Positions 52,964 to 63,077 of a DNA stretch of 64,000 bases are shown piece after piece. The position numbers were made by a program, and so were the translations under genes. Under the pieces are notes generated by a model. That model worked only from the letters and a program-made list of their open reading frames with translations, was not told the DNA's origin and did no database searches. Numbering within the stretch: the first letter of the stretch is position 1; the number at the start of each line of letters is the position of its first letter. This stretch comes from a bacterium (GTDB lineage Bacteria > Electryoneota > RPQS01): positions 62,001 through 126,000 of the forward strand of contig JABWCQ010000007.1 in NCBI GenBank assembly GCA_013360195.1. Direction: 5' to 3'.

Positions 52964-54655
52964 TTAAAATAAACTCAAAAGTGAGACGTGCAGTTGCCCG
53001 TTCAAGGGAGAACTGCCGTCTGCTATACCGTAATCTATCCCCCATACGCCTATTGCCGTTTCCAATCGGACCCCGATTCCGTAAGCGCCCCGAATTAGAT
53101 TGCGTGGCGTACCGGCGGCTGCAGCAGGGGAGTCGTTTATTGCTGCCCAATCCGTGAAGAAATGGACTCTTGACGACAATCCGAGCCAATATCGAGCTTC
53201 AACTGACGTCCACGCAATTCTGGAACCTAGGAATTGCTCTTCACGATACCCCCTCAGCGAGTTCGCTCCTCCCAGCCGAAACCTGTCAGATGACTGAATG
53301 CGCGGCTCATCCGATTCGATCAACCTGGCATGCCCGCTGAGATGGACAATCCAATACCTGGCAACCTCATGATTGAATTCCAGATCAAGAACCGCACGGC
53401 GCAATTCAAAGCTACGTCTGTTTGACCCTTGCGGTCGACTATCAGTCAAACGTTGACCCCGTGAACCGCTTGTCTCAAATCTATAACCGCTCCGGGGATT
53501 TCTGAAGTGGTCTCGCGTGTCGACAAGAATGCCAAGCTCAAGAAAGACGGTATTGTGCGGCGAAATACTAAGCAATGATGCTACTGCGGAATCCGCCAAC
53601 AATTCCGACCGCGTGACGCCGCCAAAGATGTCAGTATTGGACGCAATCGGCACACCAAGCCGCGCGCCATAATCACGAGTCACATACAAGGTGTCCTCGA
53701 CTCGTTGAGCAAATGAACCTTCCAGGTAAAGTGGCAAGCGTGCGAGCCATGTCTCTCTCCATGCAAATAAAAGTTCCTGAATTCCTTTTGCTGGTTTTGT
53801 CCACTTTACCTTGCCACGCCTGCCAGTTCCAAACAAGTTTAGAAATTGCAGGTCCACATATGCGGTAAATGTCTGCTCGCCGATGTCATTTCTCGGACTC
53901 AAGCCTGCAACCAAATCAAGCCTGGAAAGCTTATTCTCCTCAACTTCAAACACAATGCCGGTCCTACCTGCTTCACCAACTACTATTCTTGGTTCGCGCA
54001 CGCTGCGAATGAATTCAAGCTGAGACAGTCGACGATGTGCTGATTGAACTCGTAGTTGGTTAAAACTCATTCCGTTCTTAAGCCGGCTCTCTTTGGCAAG
54101 CATCCATGACTGTGAAATGTCATTTCCTTCAAATCCAATAAAGTCTATGCTCACCAAAGGACCAGCCAGTACTCTCACATAAGGTGTAACAAAATGAGAA
54201 TCGGCGTTCACTGAAAACGAATCTAATTCTACACGTGCGTATGGGTAGCCATTTGATTCGCACCATGACAGAATTTCGTTCGCAGATTCGGTTATTCTGG
54301 CGAGATCAAACTCACCGCTGCGCGACCACGGGAGAGTCTCATTGGACACCTTCCAAAGTACTGCAGAGTCTCCGGAGACATTGGCACTCCGGAAATGATA
54401 CTGTTTGCCCGTGTTTACGAATATCGTATCACCATGCTGGTAAACGTTGCACTCCAAATATCCGAGGCAAATGAGAGAATCACCGACTATCGCTGCTGGG
54501 TCAATGTCCTCTTCGCCGCCGACAAGACTTAACCACGTCTGTACGACCGGTTCACTGAATCCCCTTACATGGAGGCTCTCGATTCCCTTGCCAAATGCGC
54601 TGCCAAGCGTGCAAATTATGCCGAGGCACATTATGGATATTCGAAAAGCGAGCAT
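52964..54655 (-). CDS. Omp85/TamA-like outer-membrane assembly protein
   Basis: 563 residues with a signal peptide ending near SAFG. About residues 20-245 hold POTRA-like repeats (LHVRGFSEPV, VSIDFIGFEGNDI), the rest a 16-strand bacterial surface antigen barrel with the conserved RFRLGGANSLRGYREEQFLGSR region split around LRGY, and a terminal Phe. Size and layout fit TamA better than BamA (about 800 residues). Its gene is directly coupled to the 1137-residue barrel gene (TAATG), suggesting it serves or accompanies that protein. An AGCCATT/AATGGCT hairpin follows the stop. Confidence 0.88.
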   Translation of the reverse strand: MLAFRISIMCLGIICTLGSAFGKGIESLHVRGFSEPVVQTWLSLVGGEEDIDPAAIVGDSLICLGYLECNVYQHGDTIFVNTGKQYHFRSANVSGDSAVLWKVSNETLPWSRSGEFDLARITESANEILSWCESNGYPYARVELDSFSVNADSHFVTPYVRVLAGPLVSIDFIGFEGNDISQSWMLAKESRLKNGMSFNQLRVQSAHRRLSQLEFIRSVREPRIVVGEAGRTGIVFEVEENKLSRLDLVAGLSPRNDIGEQTFTAYVDLQFLNLFGTGRRGKVKWTKPAKGIQELLFAWRETWLARLPLYLEGSFAQRVEDTLYVTRDYGARLGVPIASNTDIFGGVTRSELLADSAVASLLSISPHNTVFLELGILVDTRDHFRNPRSGYRFETSGSRGQRLTDSRPQGSNRRSFELRRAVLDLEFNHEVARYWIVHLSGHARLIESDEPRIQSSDRFRLGGANSLRGYREEQFLGSRIAWTSVEARYWLGLSSRVHFFTDWAAINDSPAAAAGTPRNLIRGAYGIGVRLETAIGVWGIDYGIADGSSPLNGQLHVSLLSLF

Positions 54656-57600
54656 TAGAAATTAGCCCTTGCCTCTACGCGGCCAACATTAATAATGTCC
54701 TCGCCCGCGTCACGCCGACCCGAATATTCAATTGAACCAGAAAAGTTTGCCGAGAATGAATAAGTCACTCTAAACGACCAGCGAAAATTCTCGCCGCGAT
54801 TCGATCCTTCACCGATTGACTGGGATAACCTGCTTCGATTTGATCCGACATGTGTCCATTGGAATTCTCCGTCCGCTCTGCCCCTTTGATATTTTGTGTA
54901 CGATATCCTTGGAGCTAATGTTCGTATGGACGCCTGTGTTCTTGATTTCTCGTCAGCACTCTCAACACCCACTATCTTCAGGCCTGCTTCCCAAGGGGAA
55001 GCAGAAGACCAAACTACATCCTCTTGGACTCTGAATCTTCGAATATCGGAACTCTCAGCCGCCAATCCTTGATAGATCTGACGTTCAAGATCACATGATA
55101 TCTCCGTTTCCCCGCGAAATGCACTTGATATCACGTACCTCACGCGCAATGTGCCCGTATTTCCTGTTGTCAACTGCGAACCGTTCGTGTATCTTGAAAC
55201 TTGCGAACCGGAGTTCTGAACTCTTAGTCGAAGAGACCACTTCCTTGATAGCCTATTATAATGAACGTCTTGTCTTAATGAGAATCGTCCGTCAATCGTC
55301 GATGGGGTTCGAAGTTTGCGACGGTCAAGTAACAAAAGCCCGATTGTAATGGCGTCGCGCGTTTGCTCTTCTACGGTCGCTTCGGTCTCGAAGGAAAGGC
55401 GGCTCCAGATTGGGTTTCCTTCCCCTTTAGTCTCGTCTGGCCGGATCCAGATTTGGCTTGATGCGCGAATTTCCGACGAAGGACTAAAGTCACCCGTATT
55501 GCGACTGACAAGAATAAAGTCTCCTTGGTCATCGGGTACATACGTACCGTTGACAAGACTATAGGAACCGCTGCCAGGAGTAACGGGGACGAAAAGCTGC
55601 AATTGCTGCTCTGTCCGAGACTTCAAGGCATCATAGGTTGCATTAAATTCAAGTACTCTGTTACGGGGCGACACAAATAGTTCAAATCTTCCAGCATCTG
55701 ACGAAACTGACATGGAATCTGGATTCTCGTAATTTCTGTCCCGATGACTCCATCTAACACTGCCACGTCCGGTTTCATTAGGCATCCAGCGTACCTCGCC
55801 AGCCCACCCGACTGACTCCGATACCTTACTGAAGATGCTTCCGCTTGATCGTGTGTCATCTTGTCGAAATCCGGCTTCAGCTTCAATCTCAATATCCGAA
55901 GGAAGTTTGTACGCACTGCCAAACGAAATGTCGTTAAACCTGAAGCCGCTCTCAGCAGAACGTGAATCTCGCAATTGCCGTTCACGATTCAAAGTTGCTC
56001 GTGGCAGGAAACCCCTCCAAGCTGTCCTGCCCTCCATGCGCTGCCGAACCCAATCCGTGTGTCGCTCATCAGTGCTGTCATCGCTAATAATGCTTAAGTG
56101 TTCTGCATACAACGAGGTTGATCTCATCGGCTGAAATGTCGCGTTCGTGCTAATCCGGGTGCTATTGAATGCCTCGCCTCTGGCAAGCGCACCGACACTT
56201 CCGCCGATGTTGAATGAGCGTATCGGTGAAACACCAACACTTAGTTGAGCATTCTGCTCATCCTCTTGTCTGGCCAACGATCCTGCCCACATCCTGTCAA
56301 ACTCAACCTCATCGCTTCTACTCAAGTCACTGTATGACTTGTCCCGAATATTACCCTCCAAGTTTGCGACAAAGTTTCTGAGTTTGAACTTGTATAGATC
56401 CAGTTCAGGGGCATTGTAGCCCAACTGGACGGTTGCCGCTGCGCCATTATTGTCTGAATCATTTAGACCGGAAAAAGAATTTCGATCATGATTACTCAAT
56501 GCGATTTCCGCACTTCCGTTGAAACCTACATCCCGTCCATGTGCAACTCGAATCGCCGCCAAATCCTTGGATGAAGGTAAAGGTAATCTGCGAGCAGCCT
56601 TGTAACGACCAACCCCAATGCCGACAAATCGGTAGTATGTCCTCCCAAGGGAGTCTGCTTCCGCAACATACTCGCCACCACCGTTGCCAAAGTCATCAAA
56701 GAACACTTGCCAATCACCTTGCGGGACGCCCTGGGGGGACGGAAAGACATACACAAAGTACGAGTACTCCTGACTCTCAATAAGTGTATCCCGCCGAACG
56801 TAATCTCCCAGGTTCGGACCCACAGAATCGGCCGACTCTGTAATTGCTAATCCCGCAGAGTCGCCAGCAAATGCGAGTGCCTTTCGATCAAGGCTGTCGA
56901 GTGCGAATCCAAGCGGCCTGTTTCTGTCGTCTCGTTCAGTGATGAATGTTGCGAAAACATTAGAATTCAGTTTCCGCGAATGTGCCGTTGCACGCGACGC
57001 CCAGAACTGCCTCTCATAATCTTCATTGGCGTATTCAAACTCGACGAATATTCGCGAATCGGACGTAATTAATCTACGAGACGTGAAGGTAATCTGACCT
57101 GCAGAATAGTCAATAATATAGTCGTTATCGCTCCCCCTGCGCAACTGAAGTCCGTCAAGCCAGACAGTTTCGGTGCCTGCAAGAATGACGATATGAGACT
57201 CGCCGTTTCGTCCTGTCAAACTGTAAGGGCCCTGCACGCTCTCCTCGCCTGAGAAGCGATTTGAAGCGTATTCACCTCGCCCCACCGCCGCAGAGACTTG
57301 AGCTGATGCAGATTCGTGGATCGCACCAAGTGTCAAACCAGTGAGCTTTCTGGAATAGGCGTCATAGCGGCCGCCCGCCAGTTCCAGTTCATAATCGCCA
57401 ATAGTCGCCTTGAAATGCTCCGACTTGGCAGTTACAAAAACTTTGTCCAGTTCGCGAATTGATTCCGTCGTTCCTTCCGGCTGTATCGGCAAATTTTGGT
57501 CGCTCAGGGCCGCCACAATTTCGACGTTTGACCCCACTTTTCCTTCAACTTGCAACGAAAGAGCAGACTCAAAAGACAAGTCTTGATTTGTACCAATCTG

Positions 57601-58068
57601 AATACTTCGAATCAACGAACCAGCTCGTCTCAGACTCGTCCAGTTCTGCTCGACAGCATCGGAACGTGATGAATCCAGATTACTTCTGCCTCTGTCTGAA
57701 AGTGGTACCCATGGCTTCAAATCCGCAAGGGAACGGCGCGAATAGGATCTAAGCAGCGAAAACGGCGCATACACATAATCTACAAGAATTGTGTCTCCTT
57801 CTGCTAAAGGCGCCAGGAGTCGAATCGAATTCCCCTGCAGATCGACTCTGTAATCCTTCAAAGGTTCAAGATAAAACTCATTCTTCTGTACCGTTATGGA
57901 CTCGGTGCTTATCCACGTGTGTCGTAGTGTGACAATCAACTCTCCACCGCTTGCCACATATTCAGTCTGCCCCTTCCTCCAATAGCTTCCGCCTTCGCAG
58001 TAACCCAAATGGCTTAAGCAAGAAAGCAGAATTAGAGTTACTATTGTGGAAGTGAATAGTGTTCGCAC
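54655..58068 (-). CDS. Giant outer-membrane barrel-like protein, possibly SprA-related
   Basis: 1137 residues with a signal peptide ending near GYCEG. Residues about 40-115 and 290-345 are Ig-like; the second holds IIDYSAGQITFTSRRLITSDSRIF in pieces, a pattern seen in the SprA/Sov family of T9SS translocons. From about 500 to the end the protein alternates short hydrophobic strands with polar loops rich in Arg, Asp and Ser and ends VEARANF, a barrel-type C-terminus. I infer an outer-membrane barrel of more than 30 strands. The function is unknown; SprA itself is about twice as long. It lies 19 nt after the NHL gene. Confidence 0.65.
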   Translation of the reverse strand: MRTLFTSTIVTLILLSCLSHLGYCEGGSYWRKGQTEYVASGGELIVTLRHTWISTESITVQKNEFYLEPLKDYRVDLQGNSIRLLAPLAEGDTILVDYVYAPFSLLRSYSRRSLADLKPWVPLSDRGRSNLDSSRSDAVEQNWTSLRRAGSLIRSIQIGTNQDLSFESALSLQVEGKVGSNVEIVAALSDQNLPIQPEGTTESIRELDKVFVTAKSEHFKATIGDYELELAGGRYDAYSRKLTGLTLGAIHESASAQVSAAVGRGEYASNRFSGEESVQGPYSLTGRNGESHIVILAGTETVWLDGLQLRRGSDNDYIIDYSAGQITFTSRRLITSDSRIFVEFEYANEDYERQFWASRATAHSRKLNSNVFATFITERDDRNRPLGFALDSLDRKALAFAGDSAGLAITESADSVGPNLGDYVRRDTLIESQEYSYFVYVFPSPQGVPQGDWQVFFDDFGNGGGEYVAEADSLGRTYYRFVGIGVGRYKAARRLPLPSSKDLAAIRVAHGRDVGFNGSAEIALSNHDRNSFSGLNDSDNNGAAATVQLGYNAPELDLYKFKLRNFVANLEGNIRDKSYSDLSRSDEVEFDRMWAGSLARQEDEQNAQLSVGVSPIRSFNIGGSVGALARGEAFNSTRISTNATFQPMRSTSLYAEHLSIISDDSTDERHTDWVRQRMEGRTAWRGFLPRATLNRERQLRDSRSAESGFRFNDISFGSAYKLPSDIEIEAEAGFRQDDTRSSGSIFSKVSESVGWAGEVRWMPNETGRGSVRWSHRDRNYENPDSMSVSSDAGRFELFVSPRNRVLEFNATYDALKSRTEQQLQLFVPVTPGSGSYSLVNGTYVPDDQGDFILVSRNTGDFSPSSEIRASSQIWIRPDETKGEGNPIWSRLSFETEATVEEQTRDAITIGLLLLDRRKLRTPSTIDGRFSLRQDVHYNRLSRKWSLRLRVQNSGSQVSRYTNGSQLTTGNTGTLRVRYVISSAFRGETEISCDLERQIYQGLAAESSDIRRFRVQEDVVWSSASPWEAGLKIVGVESADEKSRTQASIRTLAPRISYTKYQRGRADGEFQWTHVGSNRSRLSQSIGEGSNRGENFRWSFRVTYSFSANFSGSIEYSGRRDAGEDIINVGRVEARANF

Positions 58069-58087
58069 AGTATTGTGCTTTTCATGA

Positions 58088-58942
58088 CTATGGCCAATGT
58101 AACAGGAGAATGCGCCCGCTGCGAGAATCTAGAATATATAGATCATTGGAGGATCGTGCTTCCAAGCGTAAGTCTTTCGCGAATTGCGACGCGATGTCAA
58201 TCACTTCCAAGGCAACAACTGAGAAGTTTCCCTGGTCTGTACGCACAATCCCCTGATCTGACACAGCAAACCACGTCTGACCTACTCCGGTCAATTGATA
58301 TAAATCGGTCGATGGGAAGCCTGCTTGCCAGAGTCTTGCATTACTTAAATTATTGTCACAAGTGTATGCCTTCTGGGTGGCATCATCTATCCAATACAAG
58401 TCGTCAGATATGCAATCTAATGACACCGGTGCCGTCAAGATTCCGCCAACTTGACCGCCAATTCTACCGACAGCCGTGAAAAAACGGTCGTACTTGATGA
58501 TTTGATTGTTGCTATTCTCATATATGAACAAATCACCTTCGATATTAGATGCAATCATTCTCGGTTCAAGTACTTCACCGGCTGCATCTCTGATTACAAA
58601 TTCTCCGCGCCACTCAAGCAGTCTTGAATACTCCACAATTCGCTTGTTGCCTGCATCCACGACATAAACGCCGCCACTTCCACTAATTGCAACGTCTACT
58701 GGCCACCGAAGTTCCCCGTCCGAGCCCCCCTGACTGCTTTCATAGAGCACATTCCCGGATTCATTGAGGGCTATTACCTTACTGTTTCCGGCATCAACGA
58801 CATAAATTGAGTTGTCAAATCCAATCGCTAGTGATGTCGCTCTCCTAAACAACTTGTTGCGACCGACAATTTCCTTGACTACAGGGTCCTCCTGAGCGTA
58901 ACTGCTTACCACGAGAATCAATGACAAGCACAACACAATCAT
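58088..58942 (-). CDS. Secreted NHL-repeat beta-propeller protein
   Basis: 284 residues from the ATG overlapping the glgA stop (ATGA); this start begins the signal peptide MIVLCLSLILVVSSYA. Repeats such as NSIYVVDAGNSKVIAL, GVYVVDAGNKRIVEY and NDLYILDSRSGRIL are NHL blades, about six in all. It is probably periplasmic or lipid-free surface-exposed and binds protein. Its position right before the giant barrel gene suggests a shared complex. Confidence 0.85.
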   Translation of the reverse strand: MIVLCLSLILVVSSYAQEDPVVKEIVGRNKLFRRATSLAIGFDNSIYVVDAGNSKVIALNESGNVLYESSQGGSDGELRWPVDVAISGSGGVYVVDAGNKRIVEYSRLLEWRGEFVIRDAAGEVLEPRMIASNIEGDLFIYENSNNQIIKYDRFFTAVGRIGGQVGGILTAPVSLDCISDDLYWIDDATQKAYTCDNNLSNARLWQAGFPSTDLYQLTGVGQTWFAVSDQGIVRTDQGNFSVVALEVIDIASQFAKDLRLEARSSNDLYILDSRSGRILLLHWP

Positions 58943-60423
58943 CGATATGATCTTTCTGAAGAAAGAACCCGTCGATACATCTCTTCGTATACTCGCGCCG
59001 AACGGCGCCAACTAAAGTCTTCCTTCATTCCGTTTCGCTGAATCCTCCGCCATTTCTCAGTGTTACGAAAAGCGCTAAACGCTTTCTTTAATGTCAGGGA
59101 AAGCGCATGAGAACTGTACTCTCGAAAAAGAAATCCGGTACCACCTCTGGGATTATGATGAAAATCGGATATAGTATCGGCGAGTCCACCCGTCTCCCTT
59201 GCAACGGGTGGTGCTCCATATCGAAGGGCCATCATCTGACTCAAACCACAGGGTTCGAAGAGGGACGGCATTAGGAAGATATCGCATCCCCCATAAATCA
59301 GATGAGATAGGGGTTCGTTGTACTCTGTAATCAAACGAATACGATTCGGGTAAGCTCGCTCCAATACTCGCAGTTTTGACTCATAATCTGGATCACCGCT
59401 GCCAAGAATGACAACTTGTGCCGGGGCGCTAATAATCTCCCCGATAATTGGCAGCAGGATCCCGAAACCCTTTTGTTCTGAGATGCGTGTCACCATACCT
59501 ACAAGTGGTGTCGACTGCTTGTAGTCAAATGAACAATGCTCGCAAAGCGCTCTCTTGTTTCGGTTTCGTGCTACAAGCGTTGTTGAATTGTATGTGACTG
59601 CAAGTGCCGCATCTGTTTCGGGATTCCATACCGTCGTATCTAATCCGTTCAGGATGCCCGAAAAGTGTGCATGTCGATTATGCAGCAATGAACTCAAGCC
59701 GAATCCCATATGTTCAACGGTTCGCAGTTCATGTGCATACGTAGGACTGACAGTATTGATTGCATCAGCCATTTCAATAGCCAGCTTAAGTAGATTGAAC
59801 ATACCGTGAAATTCTGCAGGCCCGCCAAGTTCCGCATAATCCTCAGCATGATCATACCAAGCCCTCGACCCGCCGTGCAGCCGGCCCTGAAATGCCATAT
59901 TGTGGATGGTGAAAACAAACCTGGATAAATCAAAGAAACCGTTGAAACGAGGAGATCGAATGAACAAAGGCAACCCGCCTGATTGCCAGTCATGTCCATG
60001 AACAATGTCGGGTCTCCAATCGTTGCTCTGGCACCAAGTCAACGCTGCGCAGGCAAGAAGCGCAAAACGCACATCATTGTCTTCATAGTCACGGTTCGTT
60101 ATGGGATCATTGTAATATCCCGACCGGTCAAACAGTTCATCGCATTTGACAAAAACATATTTGAGTCTCTCGGTGTCATGCTTGTGCTCTGCAAAAACTA
60201 CTGGAAAAGTCCGTGAGTTAATCTGTATCTTAGCCGCATTCCAGTAGCCGTTTGATTCGAATAACCTGATGTTGCCATAGAACGGTGATACAACCACAAC
60301 CTCATGTCCATGTTCAGCCAAAGCTTTCGGCAACGACGCGGCAACATCAGCAAGCCCTCCGCTCTTGCTGAATGGTGCAACCTCAGAGGAAACATGAATT
60401 ACTTTGAGTTTGTCTTTATTCAT
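58939..60423 (-). CDS. glgA: Glycogen/starch synthase (ADP-glucose type)
   Basis: 494 residues. VSSEVAPFSKSGGLADVAASLP with the KxGG ADP-glucose site, HGHDWQSGG, FTIHNMAFQG, TVSPTYAHE, and in the C-terminal GT5 domain GMVTRISEQKG and LMPSLFEPCGLSQM. It elongates alpha-1,4-glucan from ADP-glucose. No glgB or glgC is nearby. It overlaps the diguanylate cyclase gene by 4 nt and the NHL gene by 4 nt. Confidence 0.95.
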   Translation of the reverse strand: MNKDKLKVIHVSSEVAPFSKSGGLADVAASLPKALAEHGHEVVVVSPFYGNIRLFESNGYWNAAKIQINSRTFPVVFAEHKHDTERLKYVFVKCDELFDRSGYYNDPITNRDYEDNDVRFALLACAALTWCQSNDWRPDIVHGHDWQSGGLPLFIRSPRFNGFFDLSRFVFTIHNMAFQGRLHGGSRAWYDHAEDYAELGGPAEFHGMFNLLKLAIEMADAINTVSPTYAHELRTVEHMGFGLSSLLHNRHAHFSGILNGLDTTVWNPETDAALAVTYNSTTLVARNRNKRALCEHCSFDYKQSTPLVGMVTRISEQKGFGILLPIIGEIISAPAQVVILGSGDPDYESKLRVLERAYPNRIRLITEYNEPLSHLIYGGCDIFLMPSLFEPCGLSQMMALRYGAPPVARETGGLADTISDFHHNPRGGTGFLFREYSSHALSLTLKKAFSAFRNTEKWRRIQRNGMKEDFSWRRSARVYEEMYRRVLSSERSYR

Positions 60424-61802
60424 TCAAGAGTTGCAAGTCTCACCAAGTTCCGGCCATTTCGCTTCACCCAATATAGGGCACGATCGGCGCGGTCAATCAT
60501 GTCCTCAGGACTCTTGCAGCCCGCACTGTCCGTTACGCCGCAAGAAATCGTGATCGGCGCCAATTTTTCGCCTGTATCCGCAACGATCTCTCCGGATGAA
60601 ATCACCTTGCGGATTTTCTCGGCAACAATTAGCCCTTGCTCGGCGCGAACTTCAGGGAGAATAAGTGCAAACTCTTCTCCGCCGTACCGTGCAACAACAT
60701 CAATGTCACGTACCGTACGGCGAATCATGCTGGCTACCCACGTCAATACACGGTTCCCGGCTTGGTGGCCATAAGTATCATTGTAATTCTTGAACCCGTC
60801 TACATCTATCATAAGAAGGCTGATAACACCGCCATACCGCAAGGACCGCTGATACTCCGTTCTTAACTGCGTCAGGAAGAACCGATGATTGAACAGATTT
60901 GTCAGTCCGTCCACCATTGCCATGCGTTGTGTTCTAAAGTGCAAGGCGCTACGGTCAAATACTAGCGATAGTCCATGCTGAACTGTTGGAAGTGAAGACT
61001 CCTCGGAAGTTGATATCAGTGGACGGCGGACAAAGAGTAGCTTAATTATCCCATGCCGTTGCCCGCGGTGGACGAGAGGCACGAATAGCCCGGATGTGAG
61101 TCCGCTTGCCTGATTCGCTGCAAACAACGGCATCTCGCGCTCACTTAACTCGGCGACAAACTCCGTGCTTCCTTTCCGAAACAAGCCTTCTTCGTAGTTT
61201 TGAGATAGCGGCGATGGCCATTGAAACTCGGAACGAGACGCGAAAATCCACGACCACCCTTCAGGTCGGTCTGGCCAGTATGTGCTCGAATTTGCAGGTG
61301 CTATCTCCAGATAATCAGGAGCAAACAAACTGCGAAGTCGTTGCTCAATTGCATCGAAAAAGTCCGCGCCCTCTCTATCAAATCTATGCTCAGCCTGAAT
61401 ACACTCAAGCGCTCTGCAGCGGCATCGCTGCTCCCACAGCTTCCAGAGGTTCTCAATAACATTTCGTATGCCGTTTCCTTCAGTACTTCGCTTCGGCTGG
61501 TCGAGCCGTACTCCGAACGCAACAAGTTCTGATTGCACTTTATCCAAGTCTGCCAAACCAATAGTAAATCTCTCGCCGTGCACGTGGAATAATGCGGGGC
61601 ACAAGGGCTCCGGCTCAACGACAACTAAGATGTTCTCGTCCGCAAAGATGTCTATGGTCGTGCTGCCGTACTCTGACTCCATTCTATCCGCATGGCCAAC
61701 GAGAAAGTCGTCCACCGCCCGAAGTTCTTCGCCTGAAGCGCGCAAAAGTCTCCAATTCACCAATTTGTCTGACGCATGCAGTCTAGCGATAAGAGAAGTC
61801 AT
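60420..61802 (-). CDS. Diguanylate cyclase (GAF-GGDEF)
   Basis: 460 residues, no membrane segments. The region at about 140-285 looks like a GAF domain; the GGDEF domain runs from about 295, with MIDVDGFKNYNDTYGHQAGN, active site RYGGEEFALILPE and an upstream RDID that fits the RxxD product-inhibition site. It makes c-di-GMP. Its coupling to glgA and surface-protein genes suggests envelope or attachment control, but the output is unknown. Confidence 0.92.
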   Translation of the reverse strand: MTSLIARLHASDKLVNWRLLRASGEELRAVDDFLVGHADRMESEYGSTTIDIFADENILVVVEPEPLCPALFHVHGERFTIGLADLDKVQSELVAFGVRLDQPKRSTEGNGIRNVIENLWKLWEQRCRCRALECIQAEHRFDREGADFFDAIEQRLRSLFAPDYLEIAPANSSTYWPDRPEGWSWIFASRSEFQWPSPLSQNYEEGLFRKGSTEFVAELSEREMPLFAANQASGLTSGLFVPLVHRGQRHGIIKLLFVRRPLISTSEESSLPTVQHGLSLVFDRSALHFRTQRMAMVDGLTNLFNHRFFLTQLRTEYQRSLRYGGVISLLMIDVDGFKNYNDTYGHQAGNRVLTWVASMIRRTVRDIDVVARYGGEEFALILPEVRAEQGLIVAEKIRKVISSGEIVADTGEKLAPITISCGVTDSAGCKSPEDMIDRADRALYWVKRNGRNLVRLATLE

Positions 61803-61815
61803 TGTTGGGGAAGTT

Positions 61816-63075
61816 TCAATAGCGCTTGACTGTTGATGTAAACTCGTACACCTGCTCCCCTGCGATCCAGACTTCGTCGGCGTGGCATGCTCCCATAAAA
61901 TAAGGTAGGGACTCCGGTGAAGGTAAGTTCCACAAGCTGAAATCCGCTTGCCTGCCGGGTTCTATCGATCCCGCCAAATCTTGAATTCCAAGTGCCCGCG
62001 CTGAATCCAGAGTCACAGACCAAAGCAGCTCGTTCATGGTGAGTTTGCCGTATATTGCCGCGGTAGTCATGCAAAACGGTATTGATTCCGTCATTGACGT
62101 CCCCGGATTCATGTCCGTTGCAACAGCTAATCTTATTCCCGAATCCAGCATTTTCCGCATCGGGGGATATGGTATTGAGTTCATGCAATAGACGCACGCG
62201 GGAAGAGCAACGCATACGACACCTGCGTTATGCAAACGCGTAATTTCATCGTCATTCAAATACTCAAGATGATCTGCGCTGCGTGCACCGAGCTCAGCGG
62301 CAAGGAGAGCACCGCCCGAATGTCCAAATTGATTGGCATGTATCGTTATGTCCATTCCAAGTGCTTTTGCGGCACTCAGAATAGTTCTTGAGTCTTCCAC
62401 CGAAAATGCGCCGCGCTCGCAAAATACGTCCACCCTCCCAGCCAGTCCGCGCTCTCGAGTTTCAGGTATGATCTGATCTGTCACTTCTTGAACAAAAGTG
62501 TCGCGCTTGCTCGCTAGTTCCAAAGGAACGGCATGTATCAACAAGGTCTTGACCATTCTCTGTGGCACAATCTTCTCTATTTCGCGCATAGCGACGAGCA
62601 GTCTCTCTTCACCGGCCCAGGTCAACCCATATCCGCTCTTGCATTCGATCGTTGTCACTCCGCCGGCTAAAGACATCTCGAATCTCGGGAGTGATTCACG
62701 AACGATCTGCTCGACCGAGGCAGCAGCAATTCTGCGAGCAGTTGCGTGAATTCCTCCTCCCTTCTCGGATATTTCTTGATACGACGCTCCGCGGTTACGC
62801 AAGTAGAACTCTCCCGCACGGTTGCCAACAAATATCGGATGTGCATGGCAATCGACAAAACCGGGAAGCATTAGCTTGTGCAGAGCATTGTATCGAGGAA
62901 CGCTCGTTGGAACCCGATTTAGCAAGTCAAACGACCTGCCTATTTCCTTGAAATGACCGTTCTCAATCCATACGGCAGCGTTATGAAGTTCCTGTACTGG
63001 CCGCCGCAGATCGTCAGCGTCCTTCAGCTGCGGTGTCGCTAAAGTCCCGATATCAAAAATCAGAGCTGAATTCAA
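61816..63075 (-). CDS. hutI: Imidazolonepropionase
   Basis: 419 residues. It hydrolyses imidazolone propionate to formiminoglutamate in histidine breakdown. LMLPGFVDCHAHPIFVGNRAGEF, GGGIHATARRIAAA, GVTTIECKSGYGL, DITIHANQFGHSGG, SADHLEYLNDDE and VATDMNPGTSMTES carry the metal and substrate residues of the family. No hutU, hutH or hutG is seen in the window, so the rest of the pathway is elsewhere or further upstream of 64000. Confidence 0.95.
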   Translation of the reverse strand: MNSALIFDIGTLATPQLKDADDLRRPVQELHNAAVWIENGHFKEIGRSFDLLNRVPTSVPRYNALHKLMLPGFVDCHAHPIFVGNRAGEFYLRNRGASYQEISEKGGGIHATARRIAAASVEQIVRESLPRFEMSLAGGVTTIECKSGYGLTWAGEERLLVAMREIEKIVPQRMVKTLLIHAVPLELASKRDTFVQEVTDQIIPETRERGLAGRVDVFCERGAFSVEDSRTILSAAKALGMDITIHANQFGHSGGALLAAELGARSADHLEYLNDDEITRLHNAGVVCVALPACVYCMNSIPYPPMRKMLDSGIRLAVATDMNPGTSMTESIPFCMTTAAIYGKLTMNELLWSVTLDSARALGIQDLAGSIEPGRQADFSLWNLPSPESLPYFMGACHADEVWIAGEQVYEFTSTVKRY

Positions 63076-63077
63076 CC

